Of a stretch of 47,244 nucleotides of DNA, positions 29,201-38,618 are shown piece after piece. Source of the stretch: Rhodospirillales bacterium (lineage in GTDB: Bacteria > Pseudomonadota > Alphaproteobacteria > SMXQ01); NCBI GenBank assembly GCA_018666775.1, contig JABIXC010000012.1, forward strand, positions 1-47,244, given 5' to 3'. The position numbers and the translations under genes are program-made. Each line of letters begins with the position of its first letter. Positions within the stretch are counted from its first letter, which is position 1. A model generated the notes under the pieces. It saw only the letters and a program-made list of their open reading frames with translations. It had not been told where the DNA came from and ran no database searches.

Positions 29201-29225
29201 TCTGCTGTTCTAGTTTCGATGCCAT
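26202..29225 (-). CDS. sucA: 2-oxoglutarate dehydrogenase E1 with Lys-rich tail
   Basis: E1 decarboxylates 2-oxoglutarate on thiamin diphosphate. The N-terminus (FLSGPNTAFIENLYARYL) is the peripheral-binding segment typical of E1o. Conserved blocks include KRFGVDGGEAMVSALEE, PHRGRLNVLANIMGKP, the ThDP region GDASFAGQGPVAET and LIVNNQIGFTT. The catalytic part ends normally near residue 960. After that come about 44 unusual residues rich in Ala, Arg and Lys, with 11 lysines in the last 23. Length 1007 compares with about 935-990 for relatives. It lies 82 bases after sucD and has a weak ribosome binding site. Confidence 0.98.
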   Translation of the reverse strand: MASKLEQQSFLSGPNTAFIENLYARYLKDSSSVDPDWQAYFSGLEENATEALKEIEGASWAPRTTRDVPDEQLSAPLEKSPSSGSGPALDAEAVRHATLDTIRALMLIRAYRVRGHLMADLDPLGIEDNGTHPELDPEAYGFSEADYDRDIFIDHVLGLETATLREILAIVRATYCGKVGVEFMHIQTPDEKAWIQERVESTRNQPDFSADEKRKIFSHLVRAQEFEHFLHVKHTGTKRFGVDGGEAMVSALEEIMHSASRLGVEEIIFGMPHRGRLNVLANIMGKPFRAIFSEFQGSAANPDDVQGSGDVKYHLGTSADREFDGRKLHLSLAANPSHLEAVDPVVVGKVRAKQAQRGDVEREQVMGILMHGDASFAGQGPVAETFTLSDLKGYRSGGTVHLIVNNQIGFTTSPHYSRSSPYPSDMAKAIQAPTLHVNGDDPEAVVHVARIATEYRAKFKKDVVIDMFCYRRFGHNEGDEPSFTQPLMYQRIAEHPPVVELYAAHLAASGVMTKEESSAEIAAFRAELEVDFEASTSFKPNKADWLEGAWTGFEIASGEDRRGQTAVQPSFLKKVAKGLVRVPGTLAVHSRIERQLKAKAKMFETGKGVDWSTAEALAFGTLVLEGTSVRLSGQDSGRGTFSQRHSVLVDQNTEERFIPLANLDEDQATFEVIDSPLSEASVLGFEYGYSITDPNSLVLWEAQFGDFANGAQVIIDQFLCSGESKWLRMSGLVMLLPHGYEGQGPEHSSARLERYLQLCAEDNWQVVNCTTPANYYHVLRRQVRRNFRKPLIIMTPKSLLRHKLCVSDLSDMETGTTFHRVLGETEKLVADDKVRRIVLCTGKIYYDILAERAERGIDDIAIVRVEQIYPFPVRTLSVEFMRYPNADVVWCQEEPWNMGAWTFVDRRIEDILSTLDVTATRPGYAGRVESASTATGLMKRHLAEQAALIDCALTITGDAGASAARAGARHPENTEKTRARARSAKTASKTPKKVGKKAGKKAKAKVK

Positions 29226-29307
29226 AACGAAGCGGGTTTTATCCGCCCTTATCTGGTTGTTAACCTAAATTTACAGTTAAAAATACCAGCGGAAGCCTAA
29301 CAAAACC

Positions 29308-30183
29308 TTATTTTTTAAAGGCTTGTGCCATTGTGCTGCCAAGGGCGGCGGGCGATTTTGCCACTTTGATCCCAGCCTTTTTCAAGGCTTCGATCTTGTC
29401 CTGAGCACCACCGGTACCACCGGAAATAATAGCCCCCGCATGGCCCATACGCCGACCCGGCGGGGCGGTTTGGCCCGCAATGAAGCCCACAACCGGCTTT
29501 TTCGTCTTTGATGACTTAATAAAGGCCGCTGCCTCTTCTTCTGCAGACCCACCAATTTCACCAATCATGATGATGCCTTTGGTTTCCTTATCTGCCACAA
29601 ACATTTCCAGACATTCGACAAAATCAGTGCCATTGACCGGATCACCACCAATACCAATACAGGTGGTTTGGCCAAGGCCCACTGCCGTCGTTTGCGCAAC
29701 CGCTTCATAAGTAAGGGTGCCAGAGCGTGAAACAATACCGATTTTACCACGGGAATGAATGTGGCCCGGCATGATGCCAATTTTGCATTCACCCGGCGTG
29801 ATAATCCCCGGACAATTGGGGCCGATCAATCGGGTAGGTGAACCTTCAAGGGCACGCTTTACCCGCACCATATCAAGAACAGGAATGCCTTCGGTGATGC
29901 AGATCACCAGAGGAATTTCTGAACCCACGGCTTCTAAAATGGCATCAGCGGCGAATGGCGGGGGCACATAGATAACAGATGCATTTGCACCGGTTTTTTC
30001 CACAGCCTCGGCAACTGTATTGTAAACCGGAAGATCAAGATGGCGCGTGCCACCCTTGCCCGGTGTTACCCCACCAACCATTTTGGTGCCGTACGCAATG
30101 GCTTGCTCGGAATGAAAGGTGCCTTGGGACCCTGTGAACCCCTGGCAAATAACTTTGGTATTTTTGTCGACCAGAACTGCCAT
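29308..30183 (-). CDS. sucD: Succinyl-CoA synthetase alpha subunit
   Basis: The alpha subunit binds CoA and carries the phosphohistidine. The CoA-binding Rossmann domain begins near residue 5, with [15 protein letters not shown]. The active-site histidine is H248 in [13 protein letters not shown]. Length 291 is normal. The ATG is directly at the sucC stop (one-base overlap), as usual for the pair. A weak six-base AAGCCT/AGGCTT dyad spans its stop, not a convincing terminator, so transcription probably continues to sucA. Confidence 0.98.
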   Translation of the reverse strand: MAVLVDKNTKVICQGFTGSQGTFHSEQAIAYGTKMVGGVTPGKGGTRHLDLPVYNTVAEAVEKTGANASVIYVPPPFAADAILEAVGSEIPLVICITEGIPVLDMVRVKRALEGSPTRLIGPNCPGIITPGECKIGIMPGHIHSRGKIGIVSRSGTLTYEAVAQTTAVGLGQTTCIGIGGDPVNGTDFVECLEMFVADKETKGIIMIGEIGGSAEEEAAAFIKSSKTKKPVVGFIAGQTAPPGRRMGHAGAIISGGTGGAQDKIEALKKAGIKVAKSPAALGSTMAQAFKK

Positions 30184-31352
30184 TAGGCTGTCTCTTTTAC
30201 TTGGGCCACGATCTTCTTCGCAGCATCATCTAGGTTATCGGCGGAAACAATGGAGAGGCCAGATTCGTTCAGAATTTTCTTGCCCAATTCCACATTGGTC
30301 CCTTCAAGACGCACCACCAGGGGAACATGCAGGCTAACCTCGCGTGCGGCACTAACCACCCCTTCGGCGATGACGTCGCAGCGCATGATACCGCCAAAAA
30401 TATTGACCAGAATGCCCTCAACGTTGGGATCAGACAGGATCAGCTTAAATGCCGTGGTGACCCTTTCCCGTGTAGCGCCACCCCCAACATCCAGAAAGTT
30501 GGCCGGTGATCCACCGTAAAGTTTAATGATGTCCATGGTTGCCATGGCAAGGCCCGCACCATTGACCATGCAGCCAATATTGCCATCAAGCTTGATGTAA
30601 TTGAGATCATGCTTTGATGCTTCCAGCTCTGCTGGATCTTCTTCGGCCTCATCGCGCAATTCAGCGACGTTGCCATGGCGGAAGAGTGCGTTGTCATCGA
30701 AATTCATTTTTGCATCCAGCGCGATAACATCGCCCGAACCCGTCACCACCAGCGGGTTGATTTCCGCCAGCGAACAATCAAGCCCCATAAAGGCTTCATA
30801 AAGCGCCATCATAAATTTGACACCATTGCGAATTTGGTCACCTTCAAGGCCAAGCCCAAAGGCCAGCTCGCGCGCATGATAGGGCTGCATACCGGTGGCT
30901 GGATCAATGGCCACCTTGATAATTTTTTCAGGGGTTTTTGCGGCGACCTCTTCGATTTCCATGCCGCCTTCAGTGGACGCCATAACCGTCACCCGAGACG
31001 TGACCCGGTCGATCAAAACACCAAGATAAAGTTCGCGGGCAATGTCGCAGCCTTCTTCGACATAGATGCGTTTGACTTCTTTTCCTTCCGGCCCGGTCTG
31101 GGGGGTAACAAGCTGCATGCCGAGGATATCTTTGGCCGTCGATGCGACTTCCTTGATGGATTTAACCACCTTGACGCCACCGCCCTTGCCACGGCCACCG
31201 GCGTGAATTTGGGCTTTGACGACCCAAACAGACCCTTTGAGGTCGCGGGCGACTTTTTCCGCTTCTTTGACGGTATAGGCAACGCCTCCACGGGGGACTG
31301 CAACGCCGTATCCGGCCAGCAGGCCCTTGGCCTGATATTCATGGATGTTCAT
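30183..31352 (-). CDS. sucC: Succinyl-CoA synthetase beta subunit
   Basis: The beta subunit has an N-terminal ATP-grasp domain (start [22 protein letters not shown]; lysine-rich [15 protein letters not shown]) and a C-terminal phosphate/flavodoxin-like domain with [15 protein letters not shown]. Length 389 is normal. It converts succinyl-CoA to succinate with NDP phosphorylation. The region upstream to the mdh terminator is 123 bases and is AT-rich; the sucC promoter is probably there, with TTGCTT-N16-TAAGTT as the best but weak candidate. A GGAAG lies 13 bases before the ATG. Confidence 0.98.
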   Translation of the reverse strand: MNIHEYQAKGLLAGYGVAVPRGGVAYTVKEAEKVARDLKGSVWVVKAQIHAGGRGKGGGVKVVKSIKEVASTAKDILGMQLVTPQTGPEGKEVKRIYVEEGCDIARELYLGVLIDRVTSRVTVMASTEGGMEIEEVAAKTPEKIIKVAIDPATGMQPYHARELAFGLGLEGDQIRNGVKFMMALYEAFMGLDCSLAEINPLVVTGSGDVIALDAKMNFDDNALFRHGNVAELRDEAEEDPAELEASKHDLNYIKLDGNIGCMVNGAGLAMATMDIIKLYGGSPANFLDVGGGATRERVTTAFKLILSDPNVEGILVNIFGGIMRCDVIAEGVVSAAREVSLHVPLVVRLEGTNVELGKKILNESGLSIVSADNLDDAAKKIVAQVKETA

Positions 31353-31475
31353 AACGTATTGCTACTTCCAAATATTTTGAAACAGGCAGCAAAATCACCA
31401 ACCTGGAAAGGATTTATGGTTAACTTAACACCCGAAACCCTTTAAGCAACCGTTAAACCGGGGCATTTTTGGTCC

Positions 31476-31512
31476 AAAAAAAGCCGCAAAACCCCTTTTC
31501 AAGCAAAGGGGT
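31476..31512 (-). terminator. Intrinsic terminator after mdh
   Basis: On the minus strand ACCCCTTT and AAAGGGGT (31505-31512 with 31491-31498) form a perfect eight-base-pair stem with a six-base loop. TTT follows at once, and a run of seven T residues lies slightly further (31476-31482). It begins 8 bases after the mdh stop and separates mdh from the sucCD-sucAB-lpdA transcript at least partly. Confidence 0.75.
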
Positions 31513-31519
31513 ATGCTAA

Positions 31520-32575
<1,056 letters not shown>

Positions 32576-32591
32576 TCAACAGGATCAAGGT

Positions 32592-33572
32592 TTACGGTAT
32601 TTCGACCACCATCTGGCCGGTGCCTGCCTGCGTTTCGGCCCCCTGATGGGCCAAGGCCAGATCATCAAGGGGATGAACCCCGGCGATGCGGTGGGTAAGC
32701 GCACCATCATTTGCGGCACGCATAATGTCATCACAAGCCGCGTTTTTGGCCGCATCGGACATGGTGTAGCAAAAGATAAAATGCATGGACATGTTCCGCG
32801 CCCGCCTGGGGCTGACGGTAATGGTGGCCTTGGGTTGGGACGCAGATGCATAGGACGCAATAATGCCCCCTTCGGCCAGAATTTTTTCATTGATGGCCAT
32901 GTTGCCACCGAATTCAATTTCTGTAACGCGGTCAACCCCGATGCCGTCGGTTGCCGCCAGCACCGCTTCGGCGACATCCTCGAACCGATCAATCACACAA
33001 TCAGCACCCAGTGCGCTCACGGCATCTCTTTTTTCTGCACTGGAAGCCGCACCGATCACGCGGGCACCGCCCCATTTGGCAAATTGCACACAATAGGCCC
33101 CCACCCGAGAGGCAGCCCCTGGCACATAAACCGTCTTGCCCGTAACGGGGCCATCCATGAACACCGCACGGTGGGCCGTCATGGCCGGAATGCCCAAACA
33201 AGCCCCGTCATTAAACGATGCGCTTTCGGGCAAAAGGCGCACCTGAAATTGCGGCAAGCTGATATATTCAGCCGCCGTCCCAAACGCGCGGCCATACTGG
33301 GCTTCGAACACCCAAACCCGGTCCCCGACCGTAAACCCGGATGTGCCCGCACCAAGCCCGGCAACCACGCCCGCCCCATCGGAATGGGGAATGATCCGGG
33401 AAAATCCCATGGGCGCCTTAACATTGCCCCGGCGTTTGTAATCCGATGGGCTGATGCCGGAACTGTGCAGGCGAATTAAAACCTCACCCGCACCCGGTTC
33501 CGGGGTTGGCATATCACCAACGTTAATGACGTCCTGTGCAGGGCCAGCGAGTTCATACCATCCAGCGCGCAT
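32592..33572 (-). CDS. Zinc-free MDR oxidoreductase, quinone-reductase-like
   Basis: Medium-chain dehydrogenase/reductase of the NADPH:quinone reductase group. The N-terminal GroES-like domain includes EVLIRLHSSGISPSDYKRRG and HSDGAGVVAGLG. The Rossmann domain has VYVPGAASRVGAYCVQFAKW in place of the usual G-A-A-G-x-V-G; note the Ser-Arg change. No structural or catalytic zinc cysteines are seen. Starting at the ATG at 33572 gives 326 residues; the preceding TTG adds only one. It lies 17 bases after nadC on the same strand. The substrate is unknown. Confidence 0.85.
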   Translation of the reverse strand: MRAGWYELAGPAQDVINVGDMPTPEPGAGEVLIRLHSSGISPSDYKRRGNVKAPMGFSRIIPHSDGAGVVAGLGAGTSGFTVGDRVWVFEAQYGRAFGTAAEYISLPQFQVRLLPESASFNDGACLGIPAMTAHRAVFMDGPVTGKTVYVPGAASRVGAYCVQFAKWGGARVIGAASSAEKRDAVSALGADCVIDRFEDVAEAVLAATDGIGVDRVTEIEFGGNMAINEKILAEGGIIASYASASQPKATITVSPRRARNMSMHFIFCYTMSDAAKNAACDDIMRAANDGALTHRIAGVHPLDDLALAHQGAETQAGTGQMVVEIP

Positions 33573-33589
33573 CAATTTTTCCCCTAATC

Positions 33590-34429
33590 CTAGTCTAGAA
33601 AATCAAGGCCGATATCCACTGCCGCCGACGACTGGGTCATGCGGCCCGATGAAATAAAATCGACCCCGGTTTCCGCTTTTTCACGAACCGTGTCCAGGCG
33701 CACGCCGCCGGAACATTCGATCCGGCAACGGCCTGCGACAATTTCCACGGCCTGTTTCATCATGGAGGCTTCCATGTTGTCCAACAAGATCATGTCGACC
33801 TTGGACGCAGCAGCTTCAGCCACTTGTTCCAGGGTATCGCATTCAACCTCGATCACCGTCAGCGCCGGAGTCGCGCGCTGGGCACGCTCAACCGTAGCCG
33901 TCAGGCTGCCAGCGGCGGCAATGTGGTTGTCCTTGATCAGCACGCCATCATCCAGACGGATGCGATGGTTGCGCGCGCCACCTGTGAAGCTTGCATATTT
34001 GGCAAGGTTACGAAGCGTCGGGATGGTCTTGCGGGTATCAATCATGGTGGCCGGTGTGCCTTCAACCGCCTCCACATATTTCCGGACTTCTGTCGAAATG
34101 CCAGAAAGATGCTGAAGAATGTTCAGCGCCGTCCGCTCGGCCGCCAAAATGGACCGGGCATTCCCGGAAACCGTGGCCAGGATCGTGCCCTTGGCAACCT
34201 TTGCGCCATCTTCGACCTTTTTCACACCTTCGAAATCATCCACCATCATTTCAAAGGTCTGCATGGCGATATCAATGCCACAGACGACAATTTCTTCGCG
34301 CGCCACCATAGACGCCTGAAAGACGGCGTCTGCGGGAATGGTGATATTGGTGGTGAGATCGCCGCGCCCGATGTCTTCTTCGAGTGCGCGATCGATGAAA
34401 TCTTCAATATCATCGGGATCAAGCTGCAT
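33590..34429 (-). CDS. nadC: Quinolinate phosphoribosyltransferase (decarboxylating)
   Basis: NadC converts quinolinate and PRPP to nicotinate mononucleotide, which NadD (4845-5474) then adenylates. The ATG at 34429 has AAGGA 7 bases upstream and gives a normal 279-residue protein; the open frame further upstream is discarded. Family segments are EEDIGRGDLTT, NILQHLSGI, TRKTIPTLRNLAKYA, RNHRIRLDDGVLIKDNH and the C-terminal SGRMTQSS. nadA and nadB are not in the window. zapE lies 37 bases upstream on the same strand. Confidence 0.96.
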   Translation of the reverse strand: MQLDPDDIEDFIDRALEEDIGRGDLTTNITIPADAVFQASMVAREEIVVCGIDIAMQTFEMMVDDFEGVKKVEDGAKVAKGTILATVSGNARSILAAERTALNILQHLSGISTEVRKYVEAVEGTPATMIDTRKTIPTLRNLAKYASFTGGARNHRIRLDDGVLIKDNHIAAAGSLTATVERAQRATPALTVIEVECDTLEQVAEAAASKVDMILLDNMEASMMKQAVEIVAGRCRIECSGGVRLDTVREKAETGVDFISSGRMTQSSAAVDIGLDFLD

Positions 34430-34466
34430 AAGATTATCCTTTGGTGCTGTGTTTGTGGCCGTGGCT

Positions 34467-35612
34467 TTAAGCCGTCGAATGAATGTGTTCGAGGGCTTTG
34501 TACTCCTTCGTCTGCATCTCAATCAACCGTGAAGCGGTGCGCTGAAATTCAAAGCTGCCATCCCCCGCAGGATAGAGCGCCACGGGCGCGCCTGCTGCCG
34601 AACAAATAAGTTTCACCCTATGCTCATAAAGTGCATCGATTAAAACCACAAAGCGCGCCGCCCGATCGCGGGTTTCTGGCCCCATAAGGGGGATATCGGA
34701 AATAATGACCGTATGAAATTCCTGGGCGATGGCCAGATAATCCCCGGCCCCCAACGGGCGCGCGCACAGGTCTTCAAAGCTGAACCGGGCCGTGCCACGG
34801 GCAGCCATGGGCACGGCGATTTCGCGCCCCTGTGCCGCCAAGGTAACCCCTTCACCTTCCGGCATTTCGCCGTCATCATCTTCAACCAGATTACAAAAGG
34901 CCTCATCCAGTTTGCCATTGCTGCCCTCATCAAGGGGCGAAAAATAAACATCCATATCGCGAAGCCGCATCAGACGATAATCGGTCTCTCCATCCATGTG
35001 CACGGTTTCAAACTGATCCTTCAAAAGGGCGATGAAGGGCAGAAACAATTCCCGTTGCAGACCATTTTCATAAAGCGCGTCCGGTGCCCGGTTCGACGTT
35101 GCAACCACCACCACGCCTTGGTCCAAAATGGCTGCGAACAATCGGGACAGGATCATGGCATCGGCAATATTGCTCACCTGAAATTCATCAAAACAAATCA
35201 ACAGGGATTCCCGGGCGATCTCTATGGCCAACGCTGGCAGGGGATCAGATTTTTCGGCCATCAACGGATCATTGCGCCATGCGTGCAGGCGGTCATGCAC
35301 CTCCAGCATAAAAGCATGGAAATGAACGCGGCGTTTGCGATCACCAACCACTAAAGCTGATTCAAAAAACATGTCCATCAATGCAGATTTGCCGCGCCCA
35401 ACGCCGCCATAGATGTAAATGCCCCGGGGTGCTGCCGCATCACGGCCAAAGGGCAGCCATTTTTTCCATCCCCGCCCATGGCGTGGATCAAACGCTGCCA
35501 GTTCGCTGCGCTTAGCCTCCAACACCGCAACCGTGCGTTCCTGAATTGGATCGGCGTTGAGGTCCCCGTTTTCAATCTGGGACTGGTATAGGGAAACAAG
35601 ATCATTGGTCAT
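34467..35612 (-). CDS. zapE: Cell division protein ZapE / AFG1-like ATPase
   Basis: ZapE is an AFG1-type P-loop ATPase linked to cell division under stress in E. coli and to mitochondrial protein quality control in eukaryotes. The Walker A motif GGVGRGKS lies at residues 69-76, and Walker B LLICFDEFQV near residues 158-168. Sensor-type VVVVATSNRAPDALYENGLQR and the C-terminal ARFVVLIDALYEHRVKL match the family. Length 381 is normal. In alphaproteobacteria zapE often sits beside mdh-suc genes, as here. It overlaps the DMT gene stop by one base (TAATG). Confidence 0.95.
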   Translation of the reverse strand: MTNDLVSLYQSQIENGDLNADPIQERTVAVLEAKRSELAAFDPRHGRGWKKWLPFGRDAAAPRGIYIYGGVGRGKSALMDMFFESALVVGDRKRRVHFHAFMLEVHDRLHAWRNDPLMAEKSDPLPALAIEIARESLLICFDEFQVSNIADAMILSRLFAAILDQGVVVVATSNRAPDALYENGLQRELFLPFIALLKDQFETVHMDGETDYRLMRLRDMDVYFSPLDEGSNGKLDEAFCNLVEDDDGEMPEGEGVTLAAQGREIAVPMAARGTARFSFEDLCARPLGAGDYLAIAQEFHTVIISDIPLMGPETRDRAARFVVLIDALYEHRVKLICSAAGAPVALYPAGDGSFEFQRTASRLIEMQTKEYKALEHIHSTA

Positions 35613-36544
35613 TATTTTTTCGGCGTGGGTTCCATCTTTGACGCGCGTGCCGCGCGTGACGCGCGATGCCCGATATACAAATTAGAGACAATGATGACCC
35701 CAGCCCCCAAAAACGTCCAGTAGCTTGGGAATTCATTAAACAAAAGAATGCCCCAGGCCACGGCAAAAATCAGGCGGACATATTCAAACGGTTCCACCAC
35801 CGTTGCTTCACCGGCACGCAATGAATAAACGATACATGTCTGCGCCGCCGCCCCCAATGCGCCCATCAATGCAAGCCATACCAATTGTTCCAAACTGGGA
35901 GTCACCCAGAAAAACAAGGCCGGGACAAACAAGACCACCGTCGATACCACAGAATAATAAATCAGGATGGTTGATGAATCCTCGGTCGTTGAGAGTTTTT
36001 TGATGCAAACATGGGACAGACAAAAGAACAGGGCCGAACCAACGGCCGCCGCTGCCCCCAGATCAAAGACGCCACCAAAGCCCGGGCGAACCATGACCAA
36101 AATGCCCAGAAAGCCCACCACCGTGGCAATTGATCGGCGCGGCTTGAATCCTTCGCCTAACAAGAACATGGCAACCATGATCATAAATAAGGGCCGGGTA
36201 AAAGAAAGTGCCGTGGCATCGGCAAGAGAGATGTGGGTGACCGCATAAAAGACGCAAAAGCTGGCCGTTGCCCCCAATATGCCCCGCAACAAATGCAGGC
36301 CCGGGCGTTTGCTTTTAATCCCCTTCAATCCCAAACGCAGTGCAAATGGCAAAACCGTCAGCGTGCCAAACAGGGAGCGAAAAAATGTCAGCTCAACCGC
36401 GTGAATTTCATCCCCAAGGGATTTGCCAATGACCTGCATGGAAATAAACACCACGGTCGATGCCATCATCCAGATGGCACCCCGTGTGTTCCCTGACAAC
36501 GCCTTCCAGCGGGTTTGAAATCCTGTTACTGATTTGGCGGTCAT
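35612..36544 (-). CDS. DMT superfamily transporter, EamA type
   Basis: The 310-residue product has about ten hydrophobic segments and the two EamA repeats typical of drug/metabolite exporters. Conserved features include the R-S-L-F segment after helix 2, DATALSFTRPLF in repeat 1 and AGEATVVEPFEYVRLIFA in repeat 2. The tail is basic (RASRAARASKMEPTPKK). The substrate cannot be read; family members export amino acids, nucleotides or drugs. It lies 14 bases after the ornithine-cyclodeaminase-like gene and directly before zapE. Confidence 0.88.
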   Translation of the reverse strand: MTAKSVTGFQTRWKALSGNTRGAIWMMASTVVFISMQVIGKSLGDEIHAVELTFFRSLFGTLTVLPFALRLGLKGIKSKRPGLHLLRGILGATASFCVFYAVTHISLADATALSFTRPLFMIMVAMFLLGEGFKPRRSIATVVGFLGILVMVRPGFGGVFDLGAAAAVGSALFFCLSHVCIKKLSTTEDSSTILIYYSVVSTVVLFVPALFFWVTPSLEQLVWLALMGALGAAAQTCIVYSLRAGEATVVEPFEYVRLIFAVAWGILLFNEFPSYWTFLGAGVIIVSNLYIGHRASRAARASKMEPTPKK

Positions 36545-36558
36545 AATTTCTGGATCAA

Positions 36559-37650
36559 TTACTGGGTGCCGGGAACGGGAATTTCAAGCTTTTGCCCGCG
36601 GCCCATGTCGGTGCATTTGTCATAGACCCATTTTGCAATGGCAAGGTCCGATGCGGCAGTGCCGTTGTTGTTGGCATGATAGGTGATTTCTTCATCCGAT
36701 GTGCGGCCCGGATGGGTGCCTGCAATGACTTCACCCAGTTCCACGATCTTGTCCCAAGTAATGACACCGGCCTCAATGGGCTCAATCAAGCCGGCTTGTT
36801 GATCCTGAACCACAGATTCGCGCCAATTGGTGACAATAAATGATGCCCGTTCACAGGTGCGGTCATCGTTTTCACGCCGCCCCGATTCCAGCCAGCCACC
36901 CTTGACCAGCGCATTGTTCGATCCCACCACGGTAACCACATGCTGGCCCGGTTCTAACCAGTCCCCATCAAAAACGGGCACGTTGGAATTGGTCGCACAA
37001 ATCACAATATCAGAATCCTTACAAACCAACTGGGGGTCTGACAGGTCTTCGAATTCCGCATCCACCAAGGGGCCCAGTTTTTCAATAAACGCCTTGCGGT
37101 TAGCTGGATCGCGGGAATAAATCTTAAAGCGCTTCACTTTTCTTTCTTCCGCTGCCGCCAGAACCTTGTGCAAGGCCTGGCCGCCCGTGCCATAGACCCC
37201 GACAATTTCGGAATCTTTGCGCGCCATATGGCGGATGCCCACCCCGGTGGTGGCCGCCGTGCGCAATGCCATGACAGAAGAAAAGCCCACCCGCTTGTCG
37301 GTAATTTCACCAACCATAATTGATTTCAGATGCGCCGTTTCCGCATCCCACAACAAATAGACCGGATGTTCGCGATAAGGATAAACCTGATTGTTCGGGT
37401 CATGCGAAACAGATTCCGCCCGGGTCAACGACCCGATCACGCCAAGGGAATCGATGCCGCCGGGAAAATTGGAAACACGCACCCCTTGGGGGGAATGCAC
37501 GCGCCTGCGCGGGGCATTGATAATGGGATATTTGGCCGCATCGGCGTAACCCTGATCGACCAAATCAATGGCATCTTTCATTGTGATGACATCTTTGACG
37601 TCACTGGGCCCTAAAAACAGGACAGAATTCATATTCGATGTATCACTCAT
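36559..37650 (-). CDS. Ornithine cyclodeaminase / mu-crystallin family protein
   Basis: Members of this family use NAD(P) to reduce or deaminate imines and amino acids; true ornithine cyclodeaminases make proline from ornithine. The NAD-binding motif GVYGTGGQA lies at residues 151-159, followed by an R in IYSRDP. The R-T-A-A motif is present at residues 130-133, but the substrate-binding Lys usually found in G-V-K before it reads G-V-I here, and extra residues lie between the usual L-T and R-T-A-A. A different substrate is therefore likely. AAGGGGAAG precedes the ATG. It probably forms a transcript with the DMT exporter and zapE. Confidence 0.8.
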   Translation of the reverse strand: MSDTSNMNSVLFLGPSDVKDVITMKDAIDLVDQGYADAAKYPIINAPRRRVHSPQGVRVSNFPGGIDSLGVIGSLTRAESVSHDPNNQVYPYREHPVYLLWDAETAHLKSIMVGEITDKRVGFSSVMALRTAATTGVGIRHMARKDSEIVGVYGTGGQALHKVLAAAEERKVKRFKIYSRDPANRKAFIEKLGPLVDAEFEDLSDPQLVCKDSDIVICATNSNVPVFDGDWLEPGQHVVTVVGSNNALVKGGWLESGRRENDDRTCERASFIVTNWRESVVQDQQAGLIEPIEAGVITWDKIVELGEVIAGTHPGRTSDEEITYHANNNGTAASDLAIAKWVYDKCTDMGRGQKLEIPVPGTQ

Positions 37651-37798
37651 AACAACTTCCCCTTAAACAACCTGACGTGAACCCCTTATGATCCATCTGT
37701 TTTAAGGATTTAGGGCACATTCCGCAAGCAAGCCAATATCGTGTTGTTGCCAGCCACCGGAGCGATTATCCTGAATATCAAAATTCAAGGGGGGAATT

Positions 37799-38596
37799 AT
37801 GCATAAATTCATCACCATGACGGCATTTTCGGGACTTCTCGTCTCAGCAATGTTGGCCACAACGCCCACACTTGCCCAATCATCGCGATCGGTGATCAAC
37901 CCCACCGCATTGCAGAAAAAAATCGCTGTCATCTTGAAAATGCCCCATCGCAGCGCCAAAAACCGGCGCCGTGATCGCAACCGTGACCCTGTCCGCGCCA
38001 TGGAATTTTGCCGCCTGAAAGACAATATGAAGGTCCTTGAATGGGGACCGGGCCGGGGCTGGTACACCGAAATTCTGGGCGTGCTTTTAAAAGACCGGGG
38101 GCAGCTTTATGCGTCCAACCGCGCCGTATCTTTAAAGCGCCTGAACAAATTGCTAAAATCGCCCTTGATGCGTGCCGTTAAAAAACTGCCCGTCAAAGTG
38201 ATCCGCCATCCCATCACCCATGACATCACCATTGATACGCTGGATTTTGGCATGCGCGATGCCGATATGGCGCTGAACATTCGTGAATATCACAATCTGG
38301 ATATGAAGACCGTCGATAAATTTAACGCAGCCACCTATCAGGCCCTAAAACCCGGCGGCTATTACTGCATCATTGACCACACCCGGCGTCATATGGGACC
38401 AGACACCAATGAAAATCGCCGCCGCATGGACCCGGTCAAGATCATCAAACAGGTGCAAGACGCCGGTTTCAAATTCGTGGACTACACCAACCTGTTCCTG
38501 CGCCTAGATGATGAATTGCGGTTCGAAGTGGGCCGCAAAACCGTGCGCGGCAACACCGACCGCTTCACCCTTTTATTTCAAAAACCACAAAGCTAA
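37799..38596 (+). CDS. Exported class I SAM-dependent methyltransferase-like protein
   Basis: Residues 1-27 form a clear signal peptide ending T-L-A-Q. The mature protein has an AdoMet-type motif EWGPGRGWYTEIL at residues 81-93, later DADMALNIREYHNL and ALKPGGYYCIIDHTRR, typical of class I methyltransferases of the COG4798 type. The ribosome binding site AAGGGGGG lies just before the ATG. A methyltransferase fold outside the cytoplasm is odd because S-adenosylmethionine is cytoplasmic. The linker region around residues 50-66 is rich in arginine. It is probably cotranscribed with the aldolase gene 22 bases downstream and divergent from the mu-crystallin gene; TTGTTG-N17-TATCCT at 37744-37772 is a weak promoter candidate. 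Confidence 0.8.
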   Translation: MHKFITMTAFSGLLVSAMLATTPTLAQSSRSVINPTALQKKIAVILKMPHRSAKNRRRDRNRDPVRAMEFCRLKDNMKVLEWGPGRGWYTEILGVLLKDRGQLYASNRAVSLKRLNKLLKSPLMRAVKKLPVKVIRHPITHDITIDTLDFGMRDADMALNIREYHNLDMKTVDKFNAATYQALKPGGYYCIIDHTRRHMGPDTNENRRRMDPVKIIKQVQDAGFKFVDYTNLFLRLDDELRFEVGRKTVRGNTDRFTLLFQKPQS

Positions 38597-38618
38597 TTCA
38601 CGGCGTTAAGGAAAAACC

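Noticed and set aside
31353-31475. Clear promoter for the sucCD-sucAB operon
   Set aside because: Several AT-rich hexamers exist but none combines both boxes with proper spacing; only a weak TTGCTT/TAAGTT pair can be named.
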